This document shows positions 51,087-60,104 of a stretch of 64,000 nucleotides of DNA, one piece after another. The translations under genes and the position numbers were made by a program. Source of the stretch: Flavobacterium gawalongense (lineage in GTDB: Bacteria > Bacteroidota > Bacteroidia > Flavobacteriales > Flavobacteriaceae); NCBI RefSeq assembly GCF_007097265.1, contig NZ_VJZP01000005.1, positions 92,736 through 156,735 of the forward strand, given 5' to 3'. The notes beneath the pieces are model-generated. The model did not search any database, was not told the origin of the DNA, and saw only the letters and a list, made by a program, of their open reading frames with translations. The first letter of the stretch is position 1, and each line of letters starts with the position of its first letter.

Positions 51087-52739
51087 TTATTCTTTTTTAT
51101 CCGTTTTCTTTTTAGGTTCAGGAATGTAAGGAAGGCTCAAATCAAATACTTGGTTTACGTCCCAGTTAGCACGAACATCTATTTCCTTAGAAAAATAAAT
51201 CACTTCCTCCGCTTGACGTTTTTCTAAATAATTCCCCGAATCCCATTCCTTATTTTTGTTTTCATCATAAATGGCTCTAATCGTGTAAAGTGCAGGTTCA
51301 ATTAGGTTGAAGTCAATTGTGGTGTTTTTTTCAGAGTATTCAGTGGCTAAAACTTCTCCTTTTTTATTGGTCAATTCTACAATAACAGGAAATTGTTTTG
51401 CATTTTGTAAAGACACACTTAGATTTCCATAATCAGCGGTGTTTTTTGTAGTTACTTTATAAGTCAACGAATCATTTGATTTTTCAAAAAAATCAGTTAA
51501 TGCACCAGGTAGAATGGAAATAGTGTACTGCTCTGAAGGTTCTTTCTGAAAATCGAGATGTAGTTTCTGATTAAATTCGTCATATTCAGTAGTAAAAGGG
51601 ATTGAGGTCTCTCCTTTGTTGGTTAATTTTATTTTTGAATTATCAAAACCTATTAGTGGCGTAGCAGTTTCTAATGTAAATCGATCCCTGAAATTTAATA
51701 CACCGCTTTGTACAGCACTTATATTTAGAGTGTCCTTTTTCTGGTCTTTAATTTTAAAGCTGAAATTTCCGTTGTATTTGTCTTTGGCTACAGCCAAAGC
51801 TAACGAATCTGCTTTTATGGGTTTATACCATATCTGCAGGGAATCCTTTTTAGGTAATTGAGTAACAATTGTAGATAGGATTTCATTATTGTTTTTCAGG
51901 GTTATCTTTGGTCTGGAATTAGCTTGATTTACTTTTCCTTCATAACCCATCAGTAATCGGTTTCCAGACGCTTGGCTTGGTTTGTAAGCTTTAAATTCGG
52001 AAACTTGTCGGAATAGTGATAATTCGTAAACGGTGTCATTTGGAACGGTAATGAATTGTTTGCTAAATCCAATTTTATCTTTTTTTGGATTGAATTTATT
52101 GTTGTTATTGTAGTCTTTCATTGCTACAAGAAGGTATTTTCCTGCTTTAAGATTCTCTAAACGAAATGTTTTTAGACTGTCCAGGGTATTTGTTACGTAT
52201 CTGGGGTTTTCATTATACACAATTGAATCCTTAAAGTTGTCATTTATTTCATACAACATGACTGAAACGAATGATTCTACTTCTTTTTCATAGGCATCTT
52301 TTACAGTTCCGCTAATGGATAAAGAATCGATATAGTCTCCAGTTGAAAACACATATTTGAACTGGTTGAACGGATTTCCTTCGTTATTATCAGCTATACT
52401 TTGGCCAAAGTTGAAGCTGTAAGTTGTGTTGGGTTGCAGTGTGTCTTTTATTTTGATTGTAATAAATTTACTTGCAGTTGTTGGAAGAATCAAAGGTTCA
52501 TTTTTCATCGGTGGCGAAATAATCAACTGTTTGTTCAGATTCTTTAATTTAATGTTTTCGTCAAACACTAATTTAATTTCGTTTCCCTTGAAATTGGTAT
52601 TGAAATTCTTTGGGAAACTCATTTTTAAAACGGGTGCAATAGTGTCTTTCAAGCCTCCGGTAATGCTTCCTCTTTTTGCACAACCAATCATAAGTAAAAT
52701 CAGAAATAAGTAAATATATTTTAAATTGTTTTTCAACAT
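51087..52739 (-). CDS. SbsA Ig-like domain lipoprotein
   Basis: A 550-residue lipoprotein. The signal IYLFLILLMIGCAKRG has the lipobox Cys20. The N-terminal Big_5/SbsA Ig-like domain follows (TIAPVLKMSFPKNFN...GNEIKLVFDENIKLKNLNKQ...ITIKIKDTLQPNTTYSFNFG). Beyond it are further beta-rich repeats (SISGTVKDAYEKEVES, ITLKNNNEILST, TIDFNLIEPALYTIRAIYDENKNKEWDSGN). This is a common cell-envelope protein in Flavobacteriia; its role is not known. It is convergent with the amidase gene. The 227-bp upstream spacer to mce shows no further gene. Confidence 0.85.
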   Translation of the reverse strand: MLKNNLKYIYLFLILLMIGCAKRGSITGGLKDTIAPVLKMSFPKNFNTNFKGNEIKLVFDENIKLKNLNKQLIISPPMKNEPLILPTTASKFITIKIKDTLQPNTTYSFNFGQSIADNNEGNPFNQFKYVFSTGDYIDSLSISGTVKDAYEKEVESFVSVMLYEINDNFKDSIVYNENPRYVTNTLDSLKTFRLENLKAGKYLLVAMKDYNNNNKFNPKKDKIGFSKQFITVPNDTVYELSLFRQVSEFKAYKPSQASGNRLLMGYEGKVNQANSRPKITLKNNNEILSTIVTQLPKKDSLQIWYKPIKADSLALAVAKDKYNGNFSFKIKDQKKDTLNISAVQSGVLNFRDRFTLETATPLIGFDNSKIKLTNKGETSIPFTTEYDEFNQKLHLDFQKEPSEQYTISILPGALTDFFEKSNDSLTYKVTTKNTADYGNLSVSLQNAKQFPVIVELTNKKGEVLATEYSEKNTTIDFNLIEPALYTIRAIYDENKNKEWDSGNYLEKRQAEEVIYFSKEIDVRANWDVNQVFDLSLPYIPEPKKKTDKKE

Positions 52740-52966
52740 ATCAAATCAAAATTAGAATTTACAAAATAACAATTATAATTAATGTAATCGAAACTTTTTA
52801 TCGAATTATTATGAGGTATTTAACTAGGCTTATTTTTATAATTCTTCCTGTTTTTTATGATTTTTAATGTTTAATTTTACATGGCTTTAAGGCTGGTGAA
52901 TTTTAAAAAATACAATTTTTCTGCCTTTAAATTTTATAAATTAATTTTCGGTTGAATAGTTAAATA

Positions 52967-53368
52967 ATGAGAAAAATAGAACATATTGGGATAGCAGTTA
53001 ATGATTTAGAAGCTTCGAATTTAATTTTCGAAAAGTTATTAGGTGTTCCGCCCTATAAATTTGAAGAAGTGGAAAGTGAAGGGGTAACGACTTCTTTTTT
53101 TAATGTTGGTCCTAATAAAATTGAACTTCTTGCAGCAACCAACCCAGAAAGTCCTATTGCCAAATTTATAGAGAAAAAGGGAGAAGGAATACATCATATC
53201 GCTTTTGATGTTGAAGATATTATATCAGAAATCGCTCGTTTGAAAAAAGAAGGATTTGTTGTCTTGAATGAAGTTCCAAAGAAAGGCGCCGATAACAAGC
53301 TTGTTGCTTTTTTGCATCCCAAAAGCACTAATGGCGTTCTAATAGAACTATGTCAGGAAATCAGATAA
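52967..53368 (+). CDS. mce: Methylmalonyl-CoA epimerase
   Basis: Interconverts (R)- and (S)-methylmalonyl-CoA, linking succinyl-CoA and propionyl-CoA metabolism. The 133-residue vicinal-oxygen-chelate protein has two beta-alpha-beta-beta-beta modules. Metal ligands are visible in KIEHIGIAV, GIHHIAFDVED and LIELCQEI. Length and motifs are standard. No mutase gene is in the window. Confidence 0.92.
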   Translation: MRKIEHIGIAVNDLEASNLIFEKLLGVPPYKFEEVESEGVTTSFFNVGPNKIELLAATNPESPIAKFIEKKGEGIHHIAFDVEDIISEIARLKKEGFVVLNEVPKKGADNKLVAFLHPKSTNGVLIELCQEIR

Positions 53369-53466
53369 TTTTATTTCAGACAAAAGGGTAGAATTCTAGT
53401 ATTCAGTTGGTTTCTATTTCAAAATTATCAATAATGAAACTATCTGAAAATCTAAGTCAAAAATAT

Positions 53467-53497
53467 TTGGAGCGAATGAAAAATAGTGGTAATATTG
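53467..53497 (+). promoter_or_regulatory. Candidate tRNA promoter
   Basis: TTG at 53467-53469, 20 bases, then TAATATTG at 53490-53497, one mismatch from TAnnTTTG and 13 bases before the tRNA. The rest of 53369-53510 has no feature that I recognise. Confidence 0.5.
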
Positions 53498-53510
53498 CAA
53501 ACTCTTAACC

Positions 53511-53584
53511 GGTCCTATAGCTCAGTTGGTTAGAGCACCTGACTCATAATCAGGTGGTCCCTGGTTCGAGCCCAGGTGGGACCA
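53511..53584 (+). tRNA. tRNA with CAT anticodon (Met elongator or Ile2)
   Basis: 74 bases with acceptor stem GGTCCTA/TGGGACC (one G-U pair), D-arm AGCTCAGTTGGTTAGAGC, anticodon stem CCTGA/TCAGG with loop CTCATAA, and T-arm CCTGG-TTCGAGC-CCAGG. The anticodon is CAT. C4-G69 and C5-G68 pairs in the acceptor stem are features used by TilS on tRNA-Ile2. That favours an isoleucine tRNA for AUA over elongator Met, but this cannot be settled here. The CCA end is not encoded in full. Confidence 0.95.
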
Positions 53585-53588
53585 CTTT

Positions 53589-53623
53589 AAAAAGCCTTTC
53601 AAGTAATTGAAAGGCTTTTTTTA
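53589..53623 (+). terminator. Intrinsic terminator of the tRNA gene
   Basis: AAAAAGCCTTTCAA and TTGAAAGGCTTTTTTT form a strong stem around GTAA immediately after the tRNA. Confidence 0.9.
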
Positions 53624-53780
53624 TAACAATATAAAGGCGAATTTGACGTAAAAAAATCATACTTTTGTCACGATTACTGTTGTTTTTGTTAAAGCTATGA
53701 GTTTGTTTTGTGAAAAAAATAAATATCAAATAAAAATATTTTTTGAGAGTAATTGATGCTTTATTTTTCTTATTTATTTT

Positions 53781-54008
53781 ATGAAAATTTTTAAAAGTAT
53801 TTTTTTTATTATAATCATATTTATGCTTGGCATTTTCAATGCTATAGCGGCAGATCCTCCTGTGCCATCACCAATGGGAAGAAGAAAACCGCCTCCGCCT
53901 CCGGGTTTGCCTATTGACGAACATATTTTTATAGCAATGATAATTGCGGTGCTATTCGGGATTTATATCATTTATAGCTTTAAATTAAAAACAGAAACTC
54001 TAATTTAA
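53781..54008 (+). CDS. Small proline-rich membrane protein
   Basis: A 75-residue protein. The N-terminal signal or membrane segment (FFIIIIFMLGIFNAIAAD) may be cleaved after AIA. A proline-rich loop (PPVPSPMGRRKPPPPPGLP) and one C-terminal helix (IFIAMIIAVLFGIYIIYSF) follow, then a short charged tail. Similar small Pro-rich proteins with two hydrophobic ends occur in Flavobacteriia, but I know no function. The stop codon lies inside the downstream terminator stem. Confidence 0.6.
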   Translation: MKIFKSIFFIIIIFMLGIFNAIAADPPVPSPMGRRKPPPPPGLPIDEHIFIAMIIAVLFGIYIIYSFKLKTETLI

Positions 54009-54028
54009 ATTGGAGTTTCTGTTTTTTA
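53988..54028. terminator. Terminator overlapping the end of the small membrane protein gene
   Basis: AAACAGAAACTC and GAGTTTCTGTTT arms, with internal AATTTAAATT, form a long stem with A and T flanks. It could act in both directions for the convergent ribE gene, and it includes the last codons of the upstream gene. Confidence 0.75.
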
Positions 54029-54046
54029 TAGGGTTTTTGTAATTTT

Positions 54047-54634
54047 CTATTTGTTGGCGTATAGTCTTGAAACGTATTTACCAATTACATCAAATTCAAG
54101 ATTGATTTTTGTGCCAATTTCAAAGGTTTTGAAGTTGGTATGTTCATGGGTATAAGGAATGATTGCCACGCTAAATTGATTTTTCTTCGAGTTTACTACT
54201 GTTAAACTTACTCCGTTTACTGTAATGGATCCTTTTTCGATAGTGATGTTGTTGAGTTTCTCATCATATTCAAAAGTATAATACCAACTTCCGTTGGTTT
54301 CTTCTGCAGTGATACAGGTTCCTATTTGGTCAACATGTCCTTGTACGATATGTCCGTCAAGTCTGTCGCCCAGCTTCATTGCTCTTTCCAGGTTTACGTT
54401 ATCACCGACTTTCCAATCAGATAAATTCGTTTTTTTTATGGTTTCGTCAATGGCCGTTACGGTGTAAAAAGTATCTTTTAAGGCGACAACTGTCAAACAA
54501 ATTCCATTGTGAGCTACACTTTGATCTATTTGTAGTTCGCTGGTAATTGAAGAATCCATCGTAATATGAATATTGTCTTTTTCTTTTTTTATTTCTTGGA
54601 TTACACCAAGGGTTTCTATTATTCCTGTAAACAT
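54047..54634 (-). CDS. ribE: Riboflavin synthase, alpha chain
   Basis: Dismutates two 6,7-dimethyl-8-ribityllumazine molecules into riboflavin. The 195-residue protein begins MFTGIIETLGVIQEI, the classic N terminus. It has two lumazine-binding repeats: SVAHNGICLTVV and DGHIVQGHVDQIG, then GSITVNGVSLTVV and YTHEHTNF. The length is standard. It is divergent from pdxA with a 58-bp spacer. Confidence 0.95.
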   Translation of the reverse strand: MFTGIIETLGVIQEIKKEKDNIHITMDSSITSELQIDQSVAHNGICLTVVALKDTFYTVTAIDETIKKTNLSDWKVGDNVNLERAMKLGDRLDGHIVQGHVDQIGTCITAEETNGSWYYTFEYDEKLNNITIEKGSITVNGVSLTVVNSKKNQFSVAIIPYTHEHTNFKTFEIGTKINLEFDVIGKYVSRLYANK

Positions 54635-54692
54635 TTCTTATTTTATTTTACTAAATTTGCACTTCAAAATTAGCAATAAATAACGTGAGGTC

Positions 54693-55742
54693 ATGATGAA
54701 AAATGCAGAAAATATAATCGTCGGAATTTCTATAGGGGATTTGAACGGTATTGGAAGCGAAGTGGTACTGAAAACATTCGAAGATTCACGCATGCTGGAA
54801 TTATGTACGCCTGTTATTTTTGCCAATGTTAAAATAATGTCGTTTGTAAAAAAGAGTTTTGAATCTACTTCAATGCTTCACGGAATTGATAGGTTGGATC
54901 AAATTGTTCTGGGAAAGATTAATGTTTTGAATCTTTGGAAAGAGGGTGTTGATTTAAATCCGGGAACAAATGATGAGAAAGTAGGGGGGTATGCTATAAA
55001 GTCATTTGTTGCAGCAACCAAAGCTTTGAAAGAAGGATTAATTGATGTATTGGTAACGGCACCAATTAACAAATACAATATACAATCAGAAACGTTTAAG
55101 TTTCCTGGTCATACGGATTATCTAAATCAAGAGCTGGAAGGAAATGCGTTAATGTTGATGGTACAGGATAATTTGAGGGTTGGTTTGTTGACAGATCATA
55201 TTCCTTTAAGTGAAGTTACATCACATTTGACAGAAGGGTTGATTAAACAAAAAATAGAAACTGTAAAGCAATCGTTAATTCAGGATTTTAGTATTAATAA
55301 ACCAAAAATTGCTGTTTTAGGATTGAATCCACATTGCGGTGATGGAGGAGTTATAGGTACGGAAGACGATTTGATAATAAAGCCAGCATTGAAAAAAATA
55401 TTTGATAAGGGAACGTTGGTTTTTGGTCCTTTTGCGGCGGATGGTTTTTTTGGCAGCAATCAATATGAGAAATATGATGCTATTATTGCGACCTATCACG
55501 ATCAGGGATTAATTCCTTTCAAAACATTATCTTTTGGAAAAGGAGTGAATTATACGGCAGGTTTAAATAAAATTAGAACCTCGCCGGATCACGGTACCGC
55601 TTACGATATTGCTGGAAAAGGTGTTGCGGATTATAACTCATTTAAGGAGGCCGTTTATCTTGCTATAGATATCTTTCATTCCAGAAATCAATACAAGGAA
55701 ATCAGTCAAAAACCTTTGAAAACAAAAGAAAAACAGTTGTGA
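54693..55742 (+). CDS. pdxA: 4-hydroxythreonine-4-phosphate dehydrogenase
   Basis: An NAD-dependent oxidation step of vitamin B6 synthesis. The 349-residue protein has ISIGDLNGIGSEVVLK at the N terminus, VTAPINKYN, the metal ligand His in FPGHTDYLNQ, LTDHIPLSEV, LNPHCGDGGVIGTED and ATYHDQGLIPFK, then RTSPDHGTAYDIAGKG. The first codon could be 54693 or the ATG next to it. It is followed by DUF177 after an 84-bp spacer. Confidence 0.95.
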   Translation: MMKNAENIIVGISIGDLNGIGSEVVLKTFEDSRMLELCTPVIFANVKIMSFVKKSFESTSMLHGIDRLDQIVLGKINVLNLWKEGVDLNPGTNDEKVGGYAIKSFVAATKALKEGLIDVLVTAPINKYNIQSETFKFPGHTDYLNQELEGNALMLMVQDNLRVGLLTDHIPLSEVTSHLTEGLIKQKIETVKQSLIQDFSINKPKIAVLGLNPHCGDGGVIGTEDDLIIKPALKKIFDKGTLVFGPFAADGFFGSNQYEKYDAIIATYHDQGLIPFKTLSFGKGVNYTAGLNKIRTSPDHGTAYDIAGKGVADYNSFKEAVYLAIDIFHSRNQYKEISQKPLKTKEKQL

Positions 55743-55785
55743 ACAAAAAAAGGTGAATAACATTATTAGATTTGTAATAATTTTA

Positions 55786-55793
55786 TATCTTTG
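55786..55793 (+). promoter_or_regulatory. Candidate -7 element upstream of DUF177-rpmF
   Basis: TATCTTTG matches the TAnnTTTG element 33 bases before the DUF177 ATG. No TTG is seen at the right distance upstream, so only half of the promoter can be supported. Confidence 0.4.
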
Positions 55794-55826
55794 CACTCCC
55801 GAAGTTTAGGGTAAATTGTTGTTGAA

Positions 55827-56378
55827 ATGAACAAGACAAAAGAATATTTAATTCCTTTCGTAGGATTAAAGCTAGGGAAACATCAATTTGAATATCAAAT
55901 AAGTAATGCGTTCTTTGAAATCTTTGATTATAATGAATTTCAAAATTCAGACATCAAAGTAAATGTAGTTTTAGAGAAAAAAAGTACAATGCTGGAATTA
56001 AGTTTAAAGCATAAAGGAACAGTAAATGTTCCTTGTGATCTTACCAGTGAAGATTTTGATTTGCCTGTTAAAGGGAAAATGAAATTGATTGTTCGTTTTG
56101 GAGAAATGTATAATAATGACAATGAAGAATTGTTGATTTTGCCACACGGAGAGTTTGAAATAGATATTGCACAATATATCTATGAAATGATAGTGTTGTC
56201 AGTGCCTCTAAGACGAGTTCATCCAGGAATAAAAGATGGAAGTTTAAATACGGAAGCCTTGAAAAAACTGAAAGAACTGACAATAAAAGAACAAAAAAAA
56301 GAGCATAAACAAGAACAGAAAGAAGAAAATATTGACCCGCGTTGGGACAAATTAAAGCAACTATTAACGGATAAATAA
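55827..56378 (+). CDS. DUF177 (YceD) family protein
   Basis: A 183-residue protein of the YceD/DUF177 family, commonly encoded just before rpmF and linked to 23S rRNA and ribosome biogenesis. It shows the family core: VPCDLTSEDFDLPVKG, the acidic region NDNEELLILPHGEFEIDIAQYIYEMIVLSVPLRRVHPG, and a C-terminal Lys/Glu-rich segment before IDPRWDKLKQLL. rpmF follows after 9 bases, as expected. Confidence 0.88.
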   Translation: MNKTKEYLIPFVGLKLGKHQFEYQISNAFFEIFDYNEFQNSDIKVNVVLEKKSTMLELSLKHKGTVNVPCDLTSEDFDLPVKGKMKLIVRFGEMYNNDNEELLILPHGEFEIDIAQYIYEMIVLSVPLRRVHPGIKDGSLNTEALKKLKELTIKEQKKEHKQEQKEENIDPRWDKLKQLLTDK

Positions 56379-56387
56379 TATAGTAAA

Positions 56388-56582
56388 ATGGCGCATCCTA
56401 AGAGAAAAATCTCCAAAACAAGAAGAGATAAAAGAAGAACACATTACAAAGCTACTGTAGCACAAATCGCTACTTGCCCAATCACAGGGGAAGCACATTT
56501 ATACCACAGAGCCTATTGGCATGAAGGGAAAATGTATTACAGAGGGCAAGTTGTTATAGATAAATCTGTAGCTGTTGCTTAA
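56388..56582 (+). CDS. rpmF: 50S ribosomal protein L32
   Basis: A 64-residue bL32, starting [20 protein letters not shown] and continuing [18 protein letters not shown]. Only one Cys remains of the four zinc ligands found in the C+ form, so this is the zinc-independent type. The conserved DUF177-rpmF-fabH order is kept. A terminator follows. Confidence 0.97.
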   Translation: MAHPKRKISKTRRDKRRTHYKATVAQIATCPITGEAHLYHRAYWHEGKMYYRGQVVIDKSVAVA

Positions 56583-56605
56583 TACATTTTTGTAAATGAT
56601 ATTCG

Positions 56606-56632
56606 AACTCTCACATCGTGAGAGTTTTTTTG
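56606..56632 (+). terminator. Intrinsic terminator of rpmF
   Basis: AACTCTCAC and GTGAGAGTT pair around ATC and are followed by seven T residues, about 24 bases after the stop. Confidence 0.9.
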
Positions 56633-56755
56633 TTGTTTATAATTTTCATTAAATAAGAGGTTCTAAATCAATACGCTTTGGGATTTTTTTTGTAATTTTC
56701 AAGTCTTTTAAAAAATTTTCAAATGGTAGCATTTGACAAGAAATAATCGAATACA

Positions 56756-57754
56756 ATGAATACAATTACAGCCGCAATTACAGCAGTTGGAGCCTATGTA
56801 CCGGACTTTGTACTTTCAAACAAAGTGTTAGAAACAATGGTTGACACAAATGATGAGTGGATTACCTCTCGTACAGGAATAAAAGAAAGAAGAATCCTTA
56901 AAGATGAAGATAAAGGAACTTCCTACTTAGCCATTATGGCAGCAAAGGATTTATTGGCTAAAGCAAACATTGACCCTTTAGAAATAGATTTATTAATAAT
57001 GGCAACCGCTACCCCGGATATGCCAGTAGCATCGACAGGAGTATATGTGGCTACCGAAATAGGAGCTATAAATGCTTTTTCTTACGATTTACAAGCTGCA
57101 TGTTCCAGTTTTTTATATGGAATGTCTACAGCAGCAGCTTACATACAATCAGGACGTTATAAAAAAGTACTTTTAATTGGGGCAGATAAAATGTCCTCTA
57201 TAGTCGATTATACGGATAGATCAACTTGTATTATTTTTGGTGATGGTGCCGGAGCAGTTTTGTTTGAACCTAATTACGAAGGTCTTGGATTACAAGACGA
57301 ATATTTGCGTAGTGATGGTGTAGGTCGTGACTTTTTGAAAATTCCAGCTGGAGGTTCTTTGGTTCCTACAACTTTCGAAACTGTAAAAGACAATAGACAC
57401 AATATCATCCAAGATGGTAAGACTGTTTTCAAATATGCAGTAACCAATATGGCTGATGCCAGTGAACTAATTTTGAAAAGAAATAATTTGACCAATGACG
57501 ATGTAGATTGGTTAGTTCCGCATCAAGCAAATAAACGAATCATTGACGCTACAGCGAGCCGAATGAATTTAGAAGACTCAAAAGTTTTAATGAACATAGA
57601 AAAATACGGAAATACTACTTCTGCAACGTTACCTTTAGTGCTTAACGATTTTGAATCTTTATTTAAAAAAGGCGATACGATTATTTTTGCAGCTTTCGGA
57701 GGAGGATTTACTTGGGGTTCTATTTACTTAAAATGGGCATACGATAAAAAATAA
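56756..57754 (+). CDS. fabH: 3-oxoacyl-[acyl-carrier-protein] synthase III
   Basis: Starts fatty acid chains by condensing acyl-CoA with malonyl-ACP. The 332-residue thiolase-fold enzyme has the catalytic Cys in DLQAACSSFLYGM, the His in WLVPHQANKRI and the Asn in EKYGNTTSATLPL. ITSRTGIKERRIL near the N terminus is also typical. It begins a block with accB and accC, giving malonyl-CoA supply next to its user. Confidence 0.97.
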   Translation: MNTITAAITAVGAYVPDFVLSNKVLETMVDTNDEWITSRTGIKERRILKDEDKGTSYLAIMAAKDLLAKANIDPLEIDLLIMATATPDMPVASTGVYVATEIGAINAFSYDLQAACSSFLYGMSTAAAYIQSGRYKKVLLIGADKMSSIVDYTDRSTCIIFGDGAGAVLFEPNYEGLGLQDEYLRSDGVGRDFLKIPAGGSLVPTTFETVKDNRHNIIQDGKTVFKYAVTNMADASELILKRNNLTNDDVDWLVPHQANKRIIDATASRMNLEDSKVLMNIEKYGNTTSATLPLVLNDFESLFKKGDTIIFAAFGGGFTWGSIYLKWAYDKK

Positions 57755-57776
57755 ATTTAAACTAAAATAAATAATT

Positions 57777-58256
57777 ATGGATTTAAAAGAAATTCAAAAT
57801 CTAATCAAGTTTGTTGCAAATTCAGGTGTTGCAGAGGTTAAATTAGAGATGGATGATGTTAAAATCACCATTAGAACAACTTTAGAAGGCAATGTAACAG
57901 AGACCACGTATGTTCAACAAATGCCAGCTCAAAGCGCACTTCCACAAGCAGCAGCTCCACAACAAATTGCTCCTGTCGTAGCTGTTGTTGAAGCTCCAGC
58001 AGTAGAAAATTCTCATTATATCACTATAAAATCTCCAATTATTGGAACTTTCTATAGAAAACCATCACCAGATAAACCTATGTTTGTTGAAGTAGGTAAA
58101 ACAATTTCTAAAGGAGATGTGCTTTGTGTTATTGAAGCAATGAAATTATTTAATGAAATTGAATCTGAAGTTTCTGGTAAAATTGTAAAAATATTGGTTG
58201 ACGATATGTCTCCAGTAGAATTTGACCAACCATTATTCTTAGTAGATCCATCATAA
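57777..58256 (+). CDS. accB: Biotin carboxyl carrier protein of acetyl-CoA carboxylase
   Basis: A 159-residue BCCP. The biotinylated Lys is in [15 protein letters not shown]. An N-terminal helix ([20 protein letters not shown]) and an Ala/Pro-rich linker ([19 protein letters not shown]) precede the beta-barrel biotinyl domain. It carries the carboxyl group from AccC to the carboxyltransferase. accC follows after a 93-bp AT-rich spacer containing three copies of a TATAATT-like 8-mer. Confidence 0.96.
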   Translation: MDLKEIQNLIKFVANSGVAEVKLEMDDVKITIRTTLEGNVTETTYVQQMPAQSALPQAAAPQQIAPVVAVVEAPAVENSHYITIKSPIIGTFYRKPSPDKPMFVEVGKTISKGDVLCVIEAMKLFNEIESEVSGKIVKILVDDMSPVEFDQPLFLVDPS

Positions 58257-58349
58257 GAAATTTTGAATGATGAATTTTGAATGAGAAATTGTTTTTCTAT
58301 CATTCAAATAATTTAAAATTTATAATTTATAATTTATAATTTCAAGAAG

Positions 58350-59696
58350 ATGTTTAAAAAAATATTAATTGCAAATAGGGGAGAAATTGCGCTTCGCGTA
58401 ATTAGAACATGCAAGGAAATGGGTATAAAAACAGTAGCTGTTTATTCTACTGCCGATGCTGAAAGTCTGCATGTAAAGTTTGCTGACGAAGCAGTTTGTA
58501 TCGGTCCGCCTCCGAGTAACTTGTCCTATTTGAAAATGTCAAATATTATTGCCGCTGCCGAAATTACAAATGCAGATGCAATACATCCAGGTTATGGATT
58601 CCTTTCTGAAAATTCAAAATTTTCTAAAATTTGTCAGGAACATGGTATCAAATTCATTGGAGCGTCTCCTGAAATGATTGATAGAATGGGTGACAAAGCT
58701 TCCGCAAAAGCAACTATGATTGAAGCTGGTGTTCCTTGTGTTCCCGGTTCAGTTGGGATTTTAGAATCATATGAACAAGCCTTACAATTATCAAGAGATT
58801 TTGGTTATCCGGTAATGCTGAAAGCAACTGCTGGTGGTGGTGGAAAAGGGATGCGAGCTGTTTGGAAAGAAGATGAATTGCTAAAAGCTTGGGAAGGCGC
58901 CCGTCAAGAATCTGCTGCTGCTTTTGGAAATGATGGTATGTATTTGGAGAAATTAATCGAAGAGCCTCGTCATATTGAAATTCAAATAGTAGGTGATGCT
59001 TACGGAAAAGCCTGTCATCTTTCAGAAAGAGATTGTTCCGTTCAAAGACGTCATCAAAAATTGACTGAAGAAACGCCATCTCCGTTTATGACTGATGAAT
59101 TGCGAGCAAAAATGGGTGAAGCTGCTGTAAAAGCTGCGGAATATATTAAATATGAGGGTGCTGGTACTGTAGAATTTTTGGTTGATAAACACCGTAATTT
59201 CTACTTTATGGAAATGAATACCCGTATTCAGGTTGAGCATCCTATTACGGAACAAGTTATTGATTATGACTTAATTCGTGAGCAAATTATGGTTGCTGCA
59301 GGAATACCTATTTCTGGTAAAAATTATTTACCACAATTGCACGCCATCGAATGCAGGATTAATGCAGAAGACCCTTATAATGATTTTCGTCCATCTCCAG
59401 GAAAAATTACAACGCTGCATATGCCAGGAGGACATGGTGTTCGTTTAGATACCCATGTTTATTCAGGTTATACCATTCCGCCAAATTACGATTCAATGAT
59501 TGCAAAGTTGATTACAACTGCACAATCTCGTGAAGAAGCAATTAGTAAAATGAGAAGAGCATTGGATGAATTTGTGATTGAAGGTATAAAAACTACAATT
59601 CCATTCCACAGACAATTAATGGATGATCCAAGATACATTGCAGGAGATTACACAACTGCTTTTATGGATACTTTCAAAATGAATGATCCGGAATAA
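58350..59696 (+). CDS. accC: Biotin carboxylase subunit of acetyl-CoA carboxylase
   Basis: Carboxylates biotin on AccB using ATP and bicarbonate. The 448-residue ATP-grasp enzyme starts [19 protein letters not shown]. It has the glycine-rich loop [33 protein letters not shown], the metal-binding [27 protein letters not shown] and the catalytic Arg in this segment. Length and motifs are normal. It ends the fabH-accB-accC block, with a terminator after it. Confidence 0.97.
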   Translation: MFKKILIANRGEIALRVIRTCKEMGIKTVAVYSTADAESLHVKFADEAVCIGPPPSNLSYLKMSNIIAAAEITNADAIHPGYGFLSENSKFSKICQEHGIKFIGASPEMIDRMGDKASAKATMIEAGVPCVPGSVGILESYEQALQLSRDFGYPVMLKATAGGGGKGMRAVWKEDELLKAWEGARQESAAAFGNDGMYLEKLIEEPRHIEIQIVGDAYGKACHLSERDCSVQRRHQKLTEETPSPFMTDELRAKMGEAAVKAAEYIKYEGAGTVEFLVDKHRNFYFMEMNTRIQVEHPITEQVIDYDLIREQIMVAAGIPISGKNYLPQLHAIECRINAEDPYNDFRPSPGKITTLHMPGGHGVRLDTHVYSGYTIPPNYDSMIAKLITTAQSREEAISKMRRALDEFVIEGIKTTIPFHRQLMDDPRYIAGDYTTAFMDTFKMNDPE

Positions 59697-59717
59697 GAAA
59701 TAAAAACATATTTCATG

Positions 59718-59748
59718 GAAAAACCTTGCAGCGATGCAAGGTTTTTTT
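59718..59748 (+). terminator. Intrinsic terminator of accC
   Basis: AAACCTTGCA and TGCAAGGTTT pair around GCGA and are followed by a T tract about 25 bases after the stop. Confidence 0.9.
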
Positions 59749-60104
59749 GTATCACTATTCTAGGACGAGACAAACTTCTAAACATATAGTTGTAACATTC
59801 TTACAAAAATAAAATACATTTTTTTTACCTAAAATAGATACCAAAACCCAAATAAAAACGATAGTTTTTTGGGAGTACCATTTTAGCTATAATTATATTC
59901 CTTACACTTTACTTAACACAAATTTTTTTAATATATAACGAAAAACATTCATTAATTTAGAGTGTTATATACTATGATGGTTAGACAAACCTACAAATTA
60001 ACAACCTGACCAGACAGAACTTTAAAGTGAGCCTTACAGAAAGACAAAATGAACCTTACAATAAAGTCAAACAAAAGCGAAAAGTTTAAATTTACATACT
60101 AATA
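59749..60104. other. Intergenic leader of the AraC gene
   Basis: 356 bases between the accC terminator and the AraC start, AT-rich and with no open frame that looks coding. The only structure that I see is the pair of direct repeats at 60028-60066. Confidence 0.45.
60028..60066 (+). promoter_or_regulatory. Candidate AraC-type operator
   Basis: TGAGCCTTACAGAAAG at 60028 and TGAACCTTACAATAAAG at 60050 are near-identical direct repeats 22 bp apart, two helical turns. They lie 39 bases before the AraC start, as expected for an autoregulatory site of a two-HTH AraC protein. Confidence 0.45.
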
